This document shows, one piece after another, positions 1 through 5,171 of a stretch of DNA of 5,171 bases (position 1 is its first letter; each line of letters starts with the position of its first letter). The DNA is from Planifilum sp021793745 (lineage in GTDB: Bacteria; Bacillota; Bacilli; Thermoactinomycetales; DSM-44946). The stretch covers positions 1-5,171 of the forward strand of contig CALKAM010000114.1 of NCBI GenBank assembly GCA_937983105.1. The letters run 5' to 3'. The notes under the pieces are model-generated. The model made no database searches and was not told the origin of the DNA. It was given only the letters and a program-made list of their open reading frames with translations. Both the position numbers and the translations under genes were made by a program.

Positions 1-90
1 ATCCGCACGTAGATGATTTCTGTTCCAATTCGTCGCCGACGTTAGTGATTCAAAAAAATTGCAGACAAAAAGACCTCTAGCACAGACCAG
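1..90. other. Unassigned left flank
   Basis: No gene can be supported here. One + frame is open from the left edge to a TAG at 78-80 and another ends at a TAG at 10-12. Either could be the tail of an upstream rightward gene, but neither short peptide is recognisable. The rightward terminator that follows implies that a + strand transcript does arrive from the left. Confidence 0.4.
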
Positions 91-134
91 ACCCGCATGT
101 CGCGGCCAGGGTGCCGTAGGATGCGGGTTTTTTT
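91..134 (+). terminator. Rho-independent terminator of an upstream + strand unit
   Basis: ACCCGCAT (91-98) pairs perfectly with ATGCGGGT (121-128), giving an 8-bp GC-rich stem followed at once by a run of T (128-134). Within the 22-nt interior, CGGC (103-106) can pair with GCCG (113-116), so the hairpin is probably an extended stem with an internal loop. On the opposite strand no T-run follows the stem directly, so it acts on rightward transcription. It insulates the operon from its left neighbour. A riboswitch or T-box attenuator was considered, but no conserved antiterminator element is visible. Confidence 0.8.
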
Positions 135-164
135 CGGGTTGAGACGTACAAAGGGAGCGGACCG

Positions 165-266
165 ATGAACCCGGGAATGGGTAGGACTTGGAGAAGTGGT
201 GTGTCCTGGAGCAGGAAAGCAGAACTGTTTTCGGTTTTGGAGGAAAAAAGAGATAGAAATATTTAA
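165..266 (+). CDS. Possible small ORF, 33 aa, function unknown
   Basis: An ATG at 165 follows a good Shine-Dalgarno-like AAGGGAG (151-157) with 7-nt spacing and opens 33 codons to a TAA at 264-266. The product would be polar and basic, with two Trp in its first half and a charged, probably helical C-terminal half (about residues 17-32). I recognise no family, signal peptide or membrane segment. It lies between the upstream terminator and the activator operon. No convincing promoter is visible between 135 and 150, and its stop codon overlaps the first upstream dyad. It may be a chance ORF, a leader peptide or a gene remnant. Confidence 0.22.
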   Translation: MNPGMGRTWRSGVSWSRKAELFSVLEEKRDRNI

Positions 267-281
267 TGCATGATCGCATGC
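264..281. promoter_or_regulatory. Upstream activator dyad 1 (imperfect)
   Basis: TAATGC-N6-GCATGC. The inner arms ATGC/GCAT match and the outer two positions of the right arm do not. Its centre lies about 164 bp upstream of the predicted sigma-54 start site and exactly 21 bp (two helical turns) from dyad 2. The 6-6-6 geometry equals that of known TyrR boxes, in keeping with the TyrR-type helix-turn-helix of the adjacent activator. Binding by that activator is inferred. Confidence 0.6.
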
Positions 282-284
282 TGC

Positions 285-302
285 TAATGCACAGTTGCAT
301 TA
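285..302. promoter_or_regulatory. Upstream activator dyad 2 (perfect)
   Basis: TAATGC-N6-GCATTA has 6-bp arms that are perfectly complementary. The innermost spacer bases (A291 and T296) also pair, giving 7-bp arms around a 4-nt centre. The centre is about 143 bp upstream of the predicted start site. It forms a tandem pair with dyad 1, one same-face pair of sites, as expected for an oligomerising sigma-54 activator. It is the best candidate for the primary enhancer site. Confidence 0.7.
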
Positions 303-351
303 ATTATGGATTATTCCGTTCATTCGGTATCATTCGATTTGACGTTTATTT

Positions 352-371
352 CTGATGCGCGATGGCATCAG
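352..371. promoter_or_regulatory. Promoter-proximal dyad 3 (perfect)
   Basis: CTGATGC-N6-GCATCAG has 7-bp perfectly complementary arms with the same ATGC-N6-GCAT core as dyads 1 and 2. The centre lies about 75 bp upstream of the predicted start and 68 bp from dyad 2, close to six and a half helical turns, so it faces differently from the distal pair unless the DNA bends. It could be a third activator site or one used for autoregulation. Confidence 0.62.
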
Positions 372-409
372 GACGTTATTTTCCGGGCCAAATTTTAAAT
401 AATACACAA

Positions 410-426
410 TTGGTATAAAAGTTGCT
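410..426 (+). promoter_or_regulatory. Sigma-54 (RpoN/SigL) -24/-12 promoter
   Basis: TTGGTATAAAAGTTGCT has the diagnostic GG (412-413) and GC (424-425) dinucleotides exactly 10 bp apart, with a TTGCT -12 element, and fits the consensus TGGYRYR-N4-TTGCW. Transcription should begin about 12 nt beyond C425, near 437. That leaves a leader of only about 16 nt, which still contains the ribosome binding site of the activator gene. No good sigma-A -35/-10 pair was found nearby, so the operon should need SigL and an activator. Confidence 0.8.
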
Positions 427-441
427 AAAGAAAAAGGTGCG

Positions 442-447
442 AGGGGG
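442..447 (+). promoter_or_regulatory. Ribosome binding site fixing a GTG start
   Basis: AGGGGG lies 5 nt before the GTG at 453. The next in-frame ATG (483) has no Shine-Dalgarno sequence ahead of it. The GTG at 451 is followed at once by a stop. The start at 453 is therefore preferred. Confidence 0.7.
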
Positions 448-452
448 CAGGT

Positions 453-2123
453 GTGAAAGTCGTGGACATTCATCTGCAAATAATGATCGATGCTTCTCCC
501 ATGGGTATGGTTTTGTTGTCCCGGGATGGAACCGTACTGTGTCACAATGTTCAGGCGAAACGTTTGCTCGGGATCGACAGGGATTTTACGGATGTCGGTC
601 TACTGCCGCGGCAGGCGCGGGAAGTGTTCCGGGAAGTGGAACAATCCAAATCAAGCGCTCATGTTCAAATCAAGAGTCTCCGTTTCTTTTTTCGTTATGT
701 TTCCGACAGAACACCTTCCTGCATTCTTCTGACCGTGATGGAAGATCCGGATTATCAGGAGTTGGAGTGTATCATTCAGGAATCCTTTGATGAGATCCTG
801 GTGACCGATGCGGAAGGGCATATCACCAAGATCAGCAGTAAGTGCGAAGAATTGTACGGGCTTTCGGCGGAAGAATTGATCGGGAAGAAGACGATGGAAT
901 TGGCGGAACAGGGAATTTTCAACCCCACGTTGATTCCCAGGGTTTTGAAGGAAAGAAAAAAGGTTTCGGGGGTTCAGGTTACCCGCACCGGCAAAAAACT
1001 TTACGTGACCGGAAATCCTGTCTTTGATGAGAAAGGAAATCTGTACCGAGTCGTGTTCAATTCCCGGGAAGTTTCCGAAATTGAAGCGTTGGAAAACCGG
1101 TTGCACGAGACTGAAGAATTGCTTGACAAGTACCGCACCGAGCTCCATCAATTAAGGCTTTTGGTTAAAGACCGGAAGGAAATCGTGTATCAATCCGACA
1201 AAATGAAGCAGGTTTATCTGCTGGCGGCCAAGGTGGCGCAGGTGGATTCCACGGTCTTGATTGTGGGTGAGACCGGGGTCGGCAAGGGAATGATGGCCCG
1301 TTTCATCCATCAGGAGAGCAGCCGTCGCAATCACCGGATGATAGAAATCAACTGCGGCGCCATCCCTGAAAACCTGATTGAGTCGGAATTGTTCGGTTAT
1401 GAAAGGGGAGCCTTTACCGGTGCCAACAGGGAAGGCAAAAAGGGAGTCATCGAGCTGGCCGACAACGGCACATTGTTTTTGGACGAGATCGGTGAGCTGC
1501 CCTTAAATGTCCAGTCGAAACTGTTGCACTTTTTACAGGAAAATACATTCCGCCGCGTAGGAGGAAGCAGTCTGATCCGGGTCAACACGCGGATCATCGC
1601 CGCCACCAACAAGGATCTCCCCCAACTGGTGAAGGAGAAAAAGTTCCGGGAGGATCTCTATTACCGGTTGAATGTCATTCCCATCACCGTTCCACCTCTT
1701 CGTCACCGCAAAGAAGATATTCCCGTCTTGGTGGAAAACTTTCTTTCCCGATTGAATCAAAAGTACCAGATGAATAAAAGGATCGGCGATGAAGTGATGG
1801 ATGCGTTTATGAACTACGACTGGCCCGGCAATGTGCGGGAACTGGAGAACTTGATCGAGAGGTTGGTGGTGACTGCGGAAGGAAACACGGTGACGCCTGG
1901 GGATCTTCCGGACCATTTTCTTACCCGCACCCCCTCCCATGGTGGTGTCATCGTAAAGGATATCTGCCCCCTCAAAGAAGCGATAGAGGATTTGGAACGG
2001 CAATTGGTCCTCATGGCATACAGAAAGCACAAAAATACGTACAAATGCGCGGAAGTGTTGAAGGTGAACCAATCCACCGTGGTCCGCAAATTGAAAAAAT
2101 ACAGGAGGGAGTCGGAAATATGA
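453..2123 (+). CDS. Sigma-54-dependent activator, PAS-PAS-AAA+-TyrR-type HTH
   Basis: This 556-aa cytoplasmic enhancer-binding protein remodels RNA polymerase carrying sigma-54. Two PAS-like sensor regions come first (about residues 5-98 and 104-210). A charged, probably coiled-coil signalling helix follows (about 206-243), then the AAA+ domain (about 245-475). Within the AAA+ domain are Walker A GETGVGKG (272-279), the sigma-54 contact loop GAFTGA (319-324), Walker B with D344/E345, ATNKDL (384-389), the FREDLYYRLNV arginine region (398-408) and WPGNVREL (457-464). The C-terminal helix-turn-helix (about 525-551, VNQSTVVRKLKKY) resembles the TyrR type. There is no receiver domain, so a small ligand sensed by PAS is likely. 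The catalytic and GAFTGA motifs are intact. A sigma-54 promoter and three dyads lie directly upstream, suggesting positive autoregulation. Its stop overlaps the aminotransferase start (ATGA). Sigma-54 activators beside gabT are known in Bacillus (GabR of B. thuringiensis), which supports a role in omega-amino acid use. Confidence 0.93.
   Translation: MKVVDIHLQIMIDASPMGMVLLSRDGTVLCHNVQAKRLLGIDRDFTDVGLLPRQAREVFREVEQSKSSAHVQIKSLRFFFRYVSDRTPSCILLTVMEDPDYQELECIIQESFDEILVTDAEGHITKISSKCEELYGLSAEELIGKKTMELAEQGIFNPTLIPRVLKERKKVSGVQVTRTGKKLYVTGNPVFDEKGNLYRVVFNSREVSEIEALENRLHETEELLDKYRTELHQLRLLVKDRKEIVYQSDKMKQVYLLAAKVAQVDSTVLIVGETGVGKGMMARFIHQESSRRNHRMIEINCGAIPENLIESELFGYERGAFTGANREGKKGVIELADNGTLFLDEIGELPLNVQSKLLHFLQENTFRRVGGSSLIRVNTRIIAATNKDLPQLVKEKKFREDLYYRLNVIPITVPPLRHRKEDIPVLVENFLSRLNQKYQMNKRIGDEVMDAFMNYDWPGNVRELENLIERLVVTAEGNTVTPGDLPDHFLTRTPSHGGVIVKDICPLKEAIEDLERQLVLMAYRKHKNTYKCAEVLKVNQSTVVRKLKKYRRESEI
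2103..2110 (+). promoter_or_regulatory. Ribosome binding site of the aminotransferase gene
   Basis: AGGAGGGA lies 9 nt before the ATG at 2120, inside the last codons of the activator gene. It fixes the start at 2120 rather than the in-frame ATG at 2045, which lies well inside the activator gene. The ATGA overlap suggests translational coupling. A second AGGAGG at 2142-2147 has no in-frame start codon just after it. Confidence 0.8.
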
Positions 2124-3463
2124 GCACAATTCAAGGTCAACAGGAGGAATCCCGCACCGAGGAGCGGTCCCGGTCGCTGCACGAACGCCGTCTTAAAGCG
2201 GTGCCGCGCGGCCCTTACAACACCACGCCCATTTACGCCGCATCGGCAAAGGGGGCGGTGATCACCGACGTCGACGGAAATAGGTATATCGATTTTGCCG
2301 GGGGAATTGGAATCCAAAATGTGGGCCATTGCCATCCGAAGGTGGTGGAGGCCGTCATCAGGCAGGTGCGGCAGTCCGTCCACACGTGTTTTCACGTTGC
2401 CCCCTATGAATCATATATCGCTCTGGCGGAACGTTTGAATGAACTCACTCCGGGCCAATTTCCCAAAAAGACCATGTTTGCCAACAGCGGCGCGGAAGCG
2501 GTGGAAAATGCCGTCAAAATCGCCCGGAAGTATACGGGCAGTCCGGGAATCATCTCCTTTGAACGCGGTTTTCACGGACGGACGTTGTTGGCCATGTCCC
2601 TGACCAGCAAGGTCAAGCCTTACAAGTACGGTTTCGGACCGTTCGCCCCCTCGGTGTACAAATTGCCCTATCCTTACTATTACCGGGCGCCTGAGGGAAT
2701 GACTTCTGAAAATGTGGATCAAATGATCTTGCAAGCAGTCAACGATTTCTTCATTAAAGATGCGGCTTCCGACGAGATCAGCGCCATGATTGTCGAACCG
2801 GTGCAGGGTGAGGGCGGATTTGTTGTTCCGTCCCGGCGCTTCATCCAGGGTCTGAAAAGGATCTGCGAGCAACACGGCATTTTGCTTATTGCGGATGAGA
2901 TTCAAACGGGATTTGCCCGGACGGGGAAATTGTTTGCAATCCAACATTTTGATGTGGAACCGGATTTGATCGTGATGTCCAAATCGATTGCGGCGGGATT
3001 GCCCTTGAGCGCCATTACGGGAAGGGCGGAAGTGATGGAAGCTCCGGAACCCGGGCAATTGGGCGGCACCTTTGGAGGAAGTCCGATTTCGTGTGCGGCG
3101 GGTTTGACCGTCCTCGACATCATCGAGGAGGAAAACTTGACCGAACGTGCCTTGCAAATTGGCAGGACGCTGGAGAGAAGGCTGCACCAAATGAAGGAAA
3201 AATTCGATCTGATCGGAGATGTGCGGGGCTTGGGTGCCATGTGGGCGATGGAACTGGTTAAGGACCGGAAAACCAAGGAACCTGCGAAAGAAGAGACAGC
3301 CCGCATTCTCAAACAATGCTGGAAACGGGGACTGATCGCGATCAGCGCGGGTATGTACGGCAATGTCATCCGGTTCTTGCCTCCTTTGGTGATTCGGGAC
3401 GAGGAACTGGAGGAAGGTCTCTTCATTTTGGAAGAAGCGGTGTCGAAAATTGCCCATTCATAA
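2120..3463 (+). CDS. gabT: Class III omega-aminotransferase, GabT-like
   Basis: This 447-aa PLP-dependent fold-type I enzyme of GABA-aminotransferase type moves the terminal amino group of an omega-amino acid to a 2-oxo acid, usually 2-oxoglutarate, leaving a semialdehyde. Visible landmarks are AGGIGIQNVGH (60-70), the PLP phosphate loop SGAE (123-126), FHGRT (151-155), EPVQGEGG (226-233), the PLP-ring aspartate D259 in ADEIQTGFARTG, the Schiff-base lysine K288 in MSKSIAAGLPLSA, and GGTFGG (315-320). By motif matching with E. coli GabT, I63, R154 and E231 correspond to its Ile50, Arg141 and Glu211, which favour GABA-like substrates. Length is normal for the family, with a polar extension of about 25 residues at the N-terminus. 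It overlaps the activator gene by four bases and is followed 19 nt later by a semialdehyde dehydrogenase. The real substrate may be GABA, 5-aminovalerate or 6-aminohexanoate, which cannot be separated by eye. Confidence 0.9.
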   Translation: MSTIQGQQEESRTEERSRSLHERRLKAVPRGPYNTTPIYAASAKGAVITDVDGNRYIDFAGGIGIQNVGHCHPKVVEAVIRQVRQSVHTCFHVAPYESYIALAERLNELTPGQFPKKTMFANSGAEAVENAVKIARKYTGSPGIISFERGFHGRTLLAMSLTSKVKPYKYGFGPFAPSVYKLPYPYYYRAPEGMTSENVDQMILQAVNDFFIKDAASDEISAMIVEPVQGEGGFVVPSRRFIQGLKRICEQHGILLIADEIQTGFARTGKLFAIQHFDVEPDLIVMSKSIAAGLPLSAITGRAEVMEAPEPGQLGGTFGGSPISCAAGLTVLDIIEEENLTERALQIGRTLERRLHQMKEKFDLIGDVRGLGAMWAMELVKDRKTKEPAKEETARILKQCWKRGLIAISAGMYGNVIRFLPPLVIRDEELEEGLFILEEAVSKIAHS

Positions 3464-3469
3464 TGTGTC

Positions 3470-3476
3470 AGGGGGG
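3470..3476 (+). promoter_or_regulatory. Ribosome binding site of the aldehyde dehydrogenase gene
   Basis: AGGGGGG lies 6 nt before the ATG at 3483, in the 19-nt gap after the aminotransferase stop. It favours this start over an in-frame TTG at 3450, which lies inside the aminotransferase gene and lacks a Shine-Dalgarno sequence. Confidence 0.75.
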
Positions 3477-3482
3477 AAAAAG

Positions 3483-4943
3483 ATGAGCTGCCGCACCGGC
3501 AACTACATCAATGGAAAATGGGTTTGGTCACGCAACGGAAAAACGATTGCGAGCATCAATCCGGCTCGCAGTCACGAGGTCGTGGGAGAGGTTCCGGATT
3601 CCGACTGCGAGGATCTGAATGAGGCGGTCACTGCCGCCCAAAACGCTTTTGCGATGTGGAGCGGTATGTCTCCCGTCGAACGGGGCGCGTTTCTGCAAAA
3701 AGCGGCGGAAATCCTGGAAAAACGGTTGGAAGACATCGCCGTTACAGCGACCAGGGAAATGGGCAAAATTCTTCCGGAAACAAGGGGAGAAGTTTTGCGA
3801 GGTGCCGCCATTTTGAGATATTTTGCCCAGGAAGGCTTGCGGCAAATGGGCGAGCTTCTCCCGTCACCCGATCGCAAAAATTTCTTGTTTTCCAAGCGCG
3901 TTCCCCTGGGTGTCGTCGGGGTGATCACGCCCTGGAATTTTCCCATTGCCATCCCCTTGTGGAAGGTGGCTCCCGCTCTGGTATACGGGAACACAGTGGT
4001 CCTGAAACCGGCGGCGGAAACCGGCGTGACTGCGTGCAAGATAGCGGAGGTGTTCGAGGAGGCCGGTTTGCCGAAGGGTGTCTTCAACCTGGTCAACGGC
4101 AAAGGATCTGTTGTGGGAAGCGGATTGGTGGAACACCCCGGTGTGATTGCCATTACGTTTACCGGTTCCAATGAAGTGGGCAAACGGGTGGCGTTCGGTG
4201 CGGTGGCGAGGGGAGCCAAGTATCAGTTGGAGATGGGAGGAAAAAATCCGGTCATCGTTCTGGAGGACGCTGATTTGGAACGGGCGGCGGAGTTGACGGT
4301 ACAGGGCGCCTTAAAACAAACCGGTCAACGATGCACGGCCACAAGCAGGGTGTACGTTCATCATGCCGTTTACGACGAATTTAAAGAACGGCTGCTTCAA
4401 AAAATCGCTTCGATCAAAATCGGTGACGGTTTGTTGCCCGGTGTTCAAATGGGGCCTTTGGTTTCCGGTTCCCAGTTGGAACGTGTTCTGGACTTTGTGG
4501 AAAAGGGAATCCGCGAAGGGGCGACTCTGCTGTACGGGGGAGGAAGGCTCCAAAGTGAAGAATATCGGGATGGTTTTTTCGTCAAGCCGACGGTTTTTGA
4601 AAACGTCACTAACGATATGACCATCGCAAAGGAAGAGATTTTCGGTCCCGTCCTTTGTCTGTCAAAGGTGGACGGTTTTGAAGAAGCGATCTCCCTTGCA
4701 AACGACAGCCGCTACGGTTTGAGCGCATCCCTGTTTACCAGAGATCTGCCCCGCAGTTTGACGTTTATCGACCGGATTGAGGCGGGAATGGTGCAGATCA
4801 ACGGGGAGACAGGCGGTGCGGAACCGCAGGCGCCTTTCGGGGGGATGAAGGATTCCAGTTCTCATTCGAGGGAACAGGGTCAGGCGGCCAAGGAATTTTT
4901 TACTACCTGGAAGACGGTGGCCATTCACCCCGGTTCTCTATAG
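3483..4943 (+). CDS. NAD(P)+ aldehyde dehydrogenase, YcbD/KGSADH-like
   Basis: This 486-aa soluble enzyme of the aldehyde dehydrogenase superfamily is expected to oxidise a semialdehyde to the carboxylate. It carries TPWNFP (149-154, with N152 of the oxyanion hole), the cofactor lysine K175 in VVLKPAAE, FTGSNEVGKRV (226-236), general base E250 in LEMGGKNP, catalytic C284 in GQRCTATS, and EEIFGPV (384-390) with the ribose-binding E385. The C-terminal stretch around QAPFGGMKDSSSHSREQG (449-466) recalls Bacillus YcbD, the alpha-ketoglutaric semialdehyde dehydrogenase group, more than classical GabD. The residue three after K175 is Ala rather than the Glu typical of NAD-preferring enzymes, so NADP use is possible. 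Placed right after the aminotransferase, it most likely takes the semialdehyde that enzyme makes. The family call is firm and the substrate is not. Confidence 0.92.
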   Translation: MSCRTGNYINGKWVWSRNGKTIASINPARSHEVVGEVPDSDCEDLNEAVTAAQNAFAMWSGMSPVERGAFLQKAAEILEKRLEDIAVTATREMGKILPETRGEVLRGAAILRYFAQEGLRQMGELLPSPDRKNFLFSKRVPLGVVGVITPWNFPIAIPLWKVAPALVYGNTVVLKPAAETGVTACKIAEVFEEAGLPKGVFNLVNGKGSVVGSGLVEHPGVIAITFTGSNEVGKRVAFGAVARGAKYQLEMGGKNPVIVLEDADLERAAELTVQGALKQTGQRCTATSRVYVHHAVYDEFKERLLQKIASIKIGDGLLPGVQMGPLVSGSQLERVLDFVEKGIREGATLLYGGGRLQSEEYRDGFFVKPTVFENVTNDMTIAKEEIFGPVLCLSKVDGFEEAISLANDSRYGLSASLFTRDLPRSLTFIDRIEAGMVQINGETGGAEPQAPFGGMKDSSSHSREQGQAAKEFFTTWKTVAIHPGSL

Positions 4944-5020
4944 TTCTCGCGGCTTCTGTTTTGATCTCGGTCACCGTGAAACCATCGATGTGAACCGTGT
5001 TCAGCGAAATCCCGATTGAA

Positions 5021-5028
5021 AGGGAGGA
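5021..5028 (+). promoter_or_regulatory. Ribosome binding site of the HyuA-family gene
   Basis: AGGGAGGA lies 8 nt before the ATG at 5037. The frame is open back to a TGA at 4977 but offers only a TTG at 5016, ahead of this site, so 5037 is the clear start. Confidence 0.85.
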
Positions 5029-5036
5029 TCTTATCA

Positions 5037-5171
5037 ATGGCAACGTATCATGTCGGTGTTGATGTCGGAGGCACATTCACGGATGTGCTCGCCTTTAACG
5101 AAGAGGATGAAAGCATTATTGTGGCCAAATCGTCGTCCACTCCTTCCCAACCCGAGATCGGCGTGATGAAC
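5037..5171 (+). CDS. Hydantoinase/5-oxoprolinase (HyuA) family, N-terminus only
   Basis: The first 45 codons run off the right edge. The opening residues contain VGVDVGGTFTD (6-16), the N-terminal phosphate-binding signature of the HyuA subunit family. VAKSSSTPSQPEIGVM (29-44) matches the usual KxxSTPxxPxxGV segment that follows. The family comprises N-methylhydantoinase and hydantoinase A, ATP-dependent 5-oxoprolinase, lactamase subunits such as OplA/caprolactamase alpha, and acetone carboxylase subunits. These enzymes use ATP to activate a cyclic amide (or a ketone) and normally pair with a HyuB-type subunit, expected just downstream. A 93-nt gap separates it from the aldehyde dehydrogenase, with no terminator visible, so it probably shares the operon. 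The aminotransferase and dehydrogenase neighbours favour a lactam, but 45 residues cannot decide between family members. Confidence 0.85.
   Translation, partial: MATYHVGVDVGGTFTDVLAFNEEDESIIVAKSSSTPSQPEIGVMN

Noticed and set aside
91..134. T-box or riboswitch expression platform
   Set aside because: No T-box consensus (AGGGTGGNACCGCG) or other known aptamer pattern is visible upstream, and the next likely gene is over 300 bp away behind its own promoter.
339..367. TTGACG (339-344) as a sigma-A -35 element
   Set aside because: At 17-bp spacing the -10 position (362-367) reads ATGGCA, a poor match, and it falls within dyad 3.
364..378. TGGCATC at 363-369 as a second sigma-54 -24 element
   Set aside because: The base pair 10 nt after the GG is TT, not GC, so the -12 element is missing. 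The segment is better explained as the right arm of dyad 3.
808..821. A fourth ATGC-N6-GCAT inside the activator gene
   Set aside because: It matches only the 8-base core, not the outer arm bases, and falls in codons for a typical PAS segment (DAEGHI), so coding constraint explains it. An intragenic operator is possible but unsupported.
2411..3457. A 348-codon open frame on the - strand
   Set aside because: It lies fully opposite the aminotransferase gene, shows no recognisable motif and has no convincing start context. It is a shadow of the coding frame. Other antisense frames (such as 651-1151 and 1533-2129) are the same.
1..5171. CRISPR arrays, tRNA/rRNA genes, insertion sequences
   Set aside because: No repeat-spacer arrays, tRNA-like folds, transposase motifs or terminal inverted repeats were seen on either strand.

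Overview
The window looks like a piece of a Bacillota chromosome, most likely from the Bacillales or a related thermophile-rich group. The evidence is strong AGGAGG-type ribosome binding sites, a GTG-started PAS/AAA+ sigma-54 activator with a TyrR-type helix-turn-helix, and an aldehyde dehydrogenase resembling Bacillus YcbD. The genus cannot be fixed from the sequence. All supported genes lie on the + strand and form one apparent operon that runs off the right edge.

Layout. Positions 1-90 hold nothing I can name. Positions 91-134 are a rho-independent terminator for rightward transcription arriving from outside the window. Positions 135-452 are a regulatory region. It contains a doubtful 33-codon ORF (165-266), three dyads of the form ATGC-N6-GCAT (264-281, 285-302, 352-371) and a sigma-54 -24/-12 promoter (410-426) ending just ahead of the first gene. 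Then come the sigma-54-dependent activator (453-2123), a GabT-like class III aminotransferase (2120-3463, ATGA overlap), a YcbD/KGSADH-like aldehyde dehydrogenase (3483-4943), a 93-nt gap, and the first 45 codons of a HyuA/5-oxoprolinase-family ATP-dependent amidohydrolase (5037 to the edge).

How it may work together. The activator probably binds the upstream dyads and drives the sigma-54 promoter, so it would control its own operon. The enzymes suggest a route: ATP-dependent opening of a cyclic amide (lactam or hydantoin-like ring) gives an omega-amino acid, the aminotransferase turns it into a semialdehyde, and the dehydrogenase oxidises that to a dicarboxylate. The logic matches known caprolactam, valerolactam and butyrolactam catabolism (OplBA / caprolactamase plus transaminase plus semialdehyde dehydrogenase). 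The substrate is inferred and not shown by the sequence. Only the N-terminus of the ring-opening enzyme is visible, and its expected second subunit would lie beyond the window.
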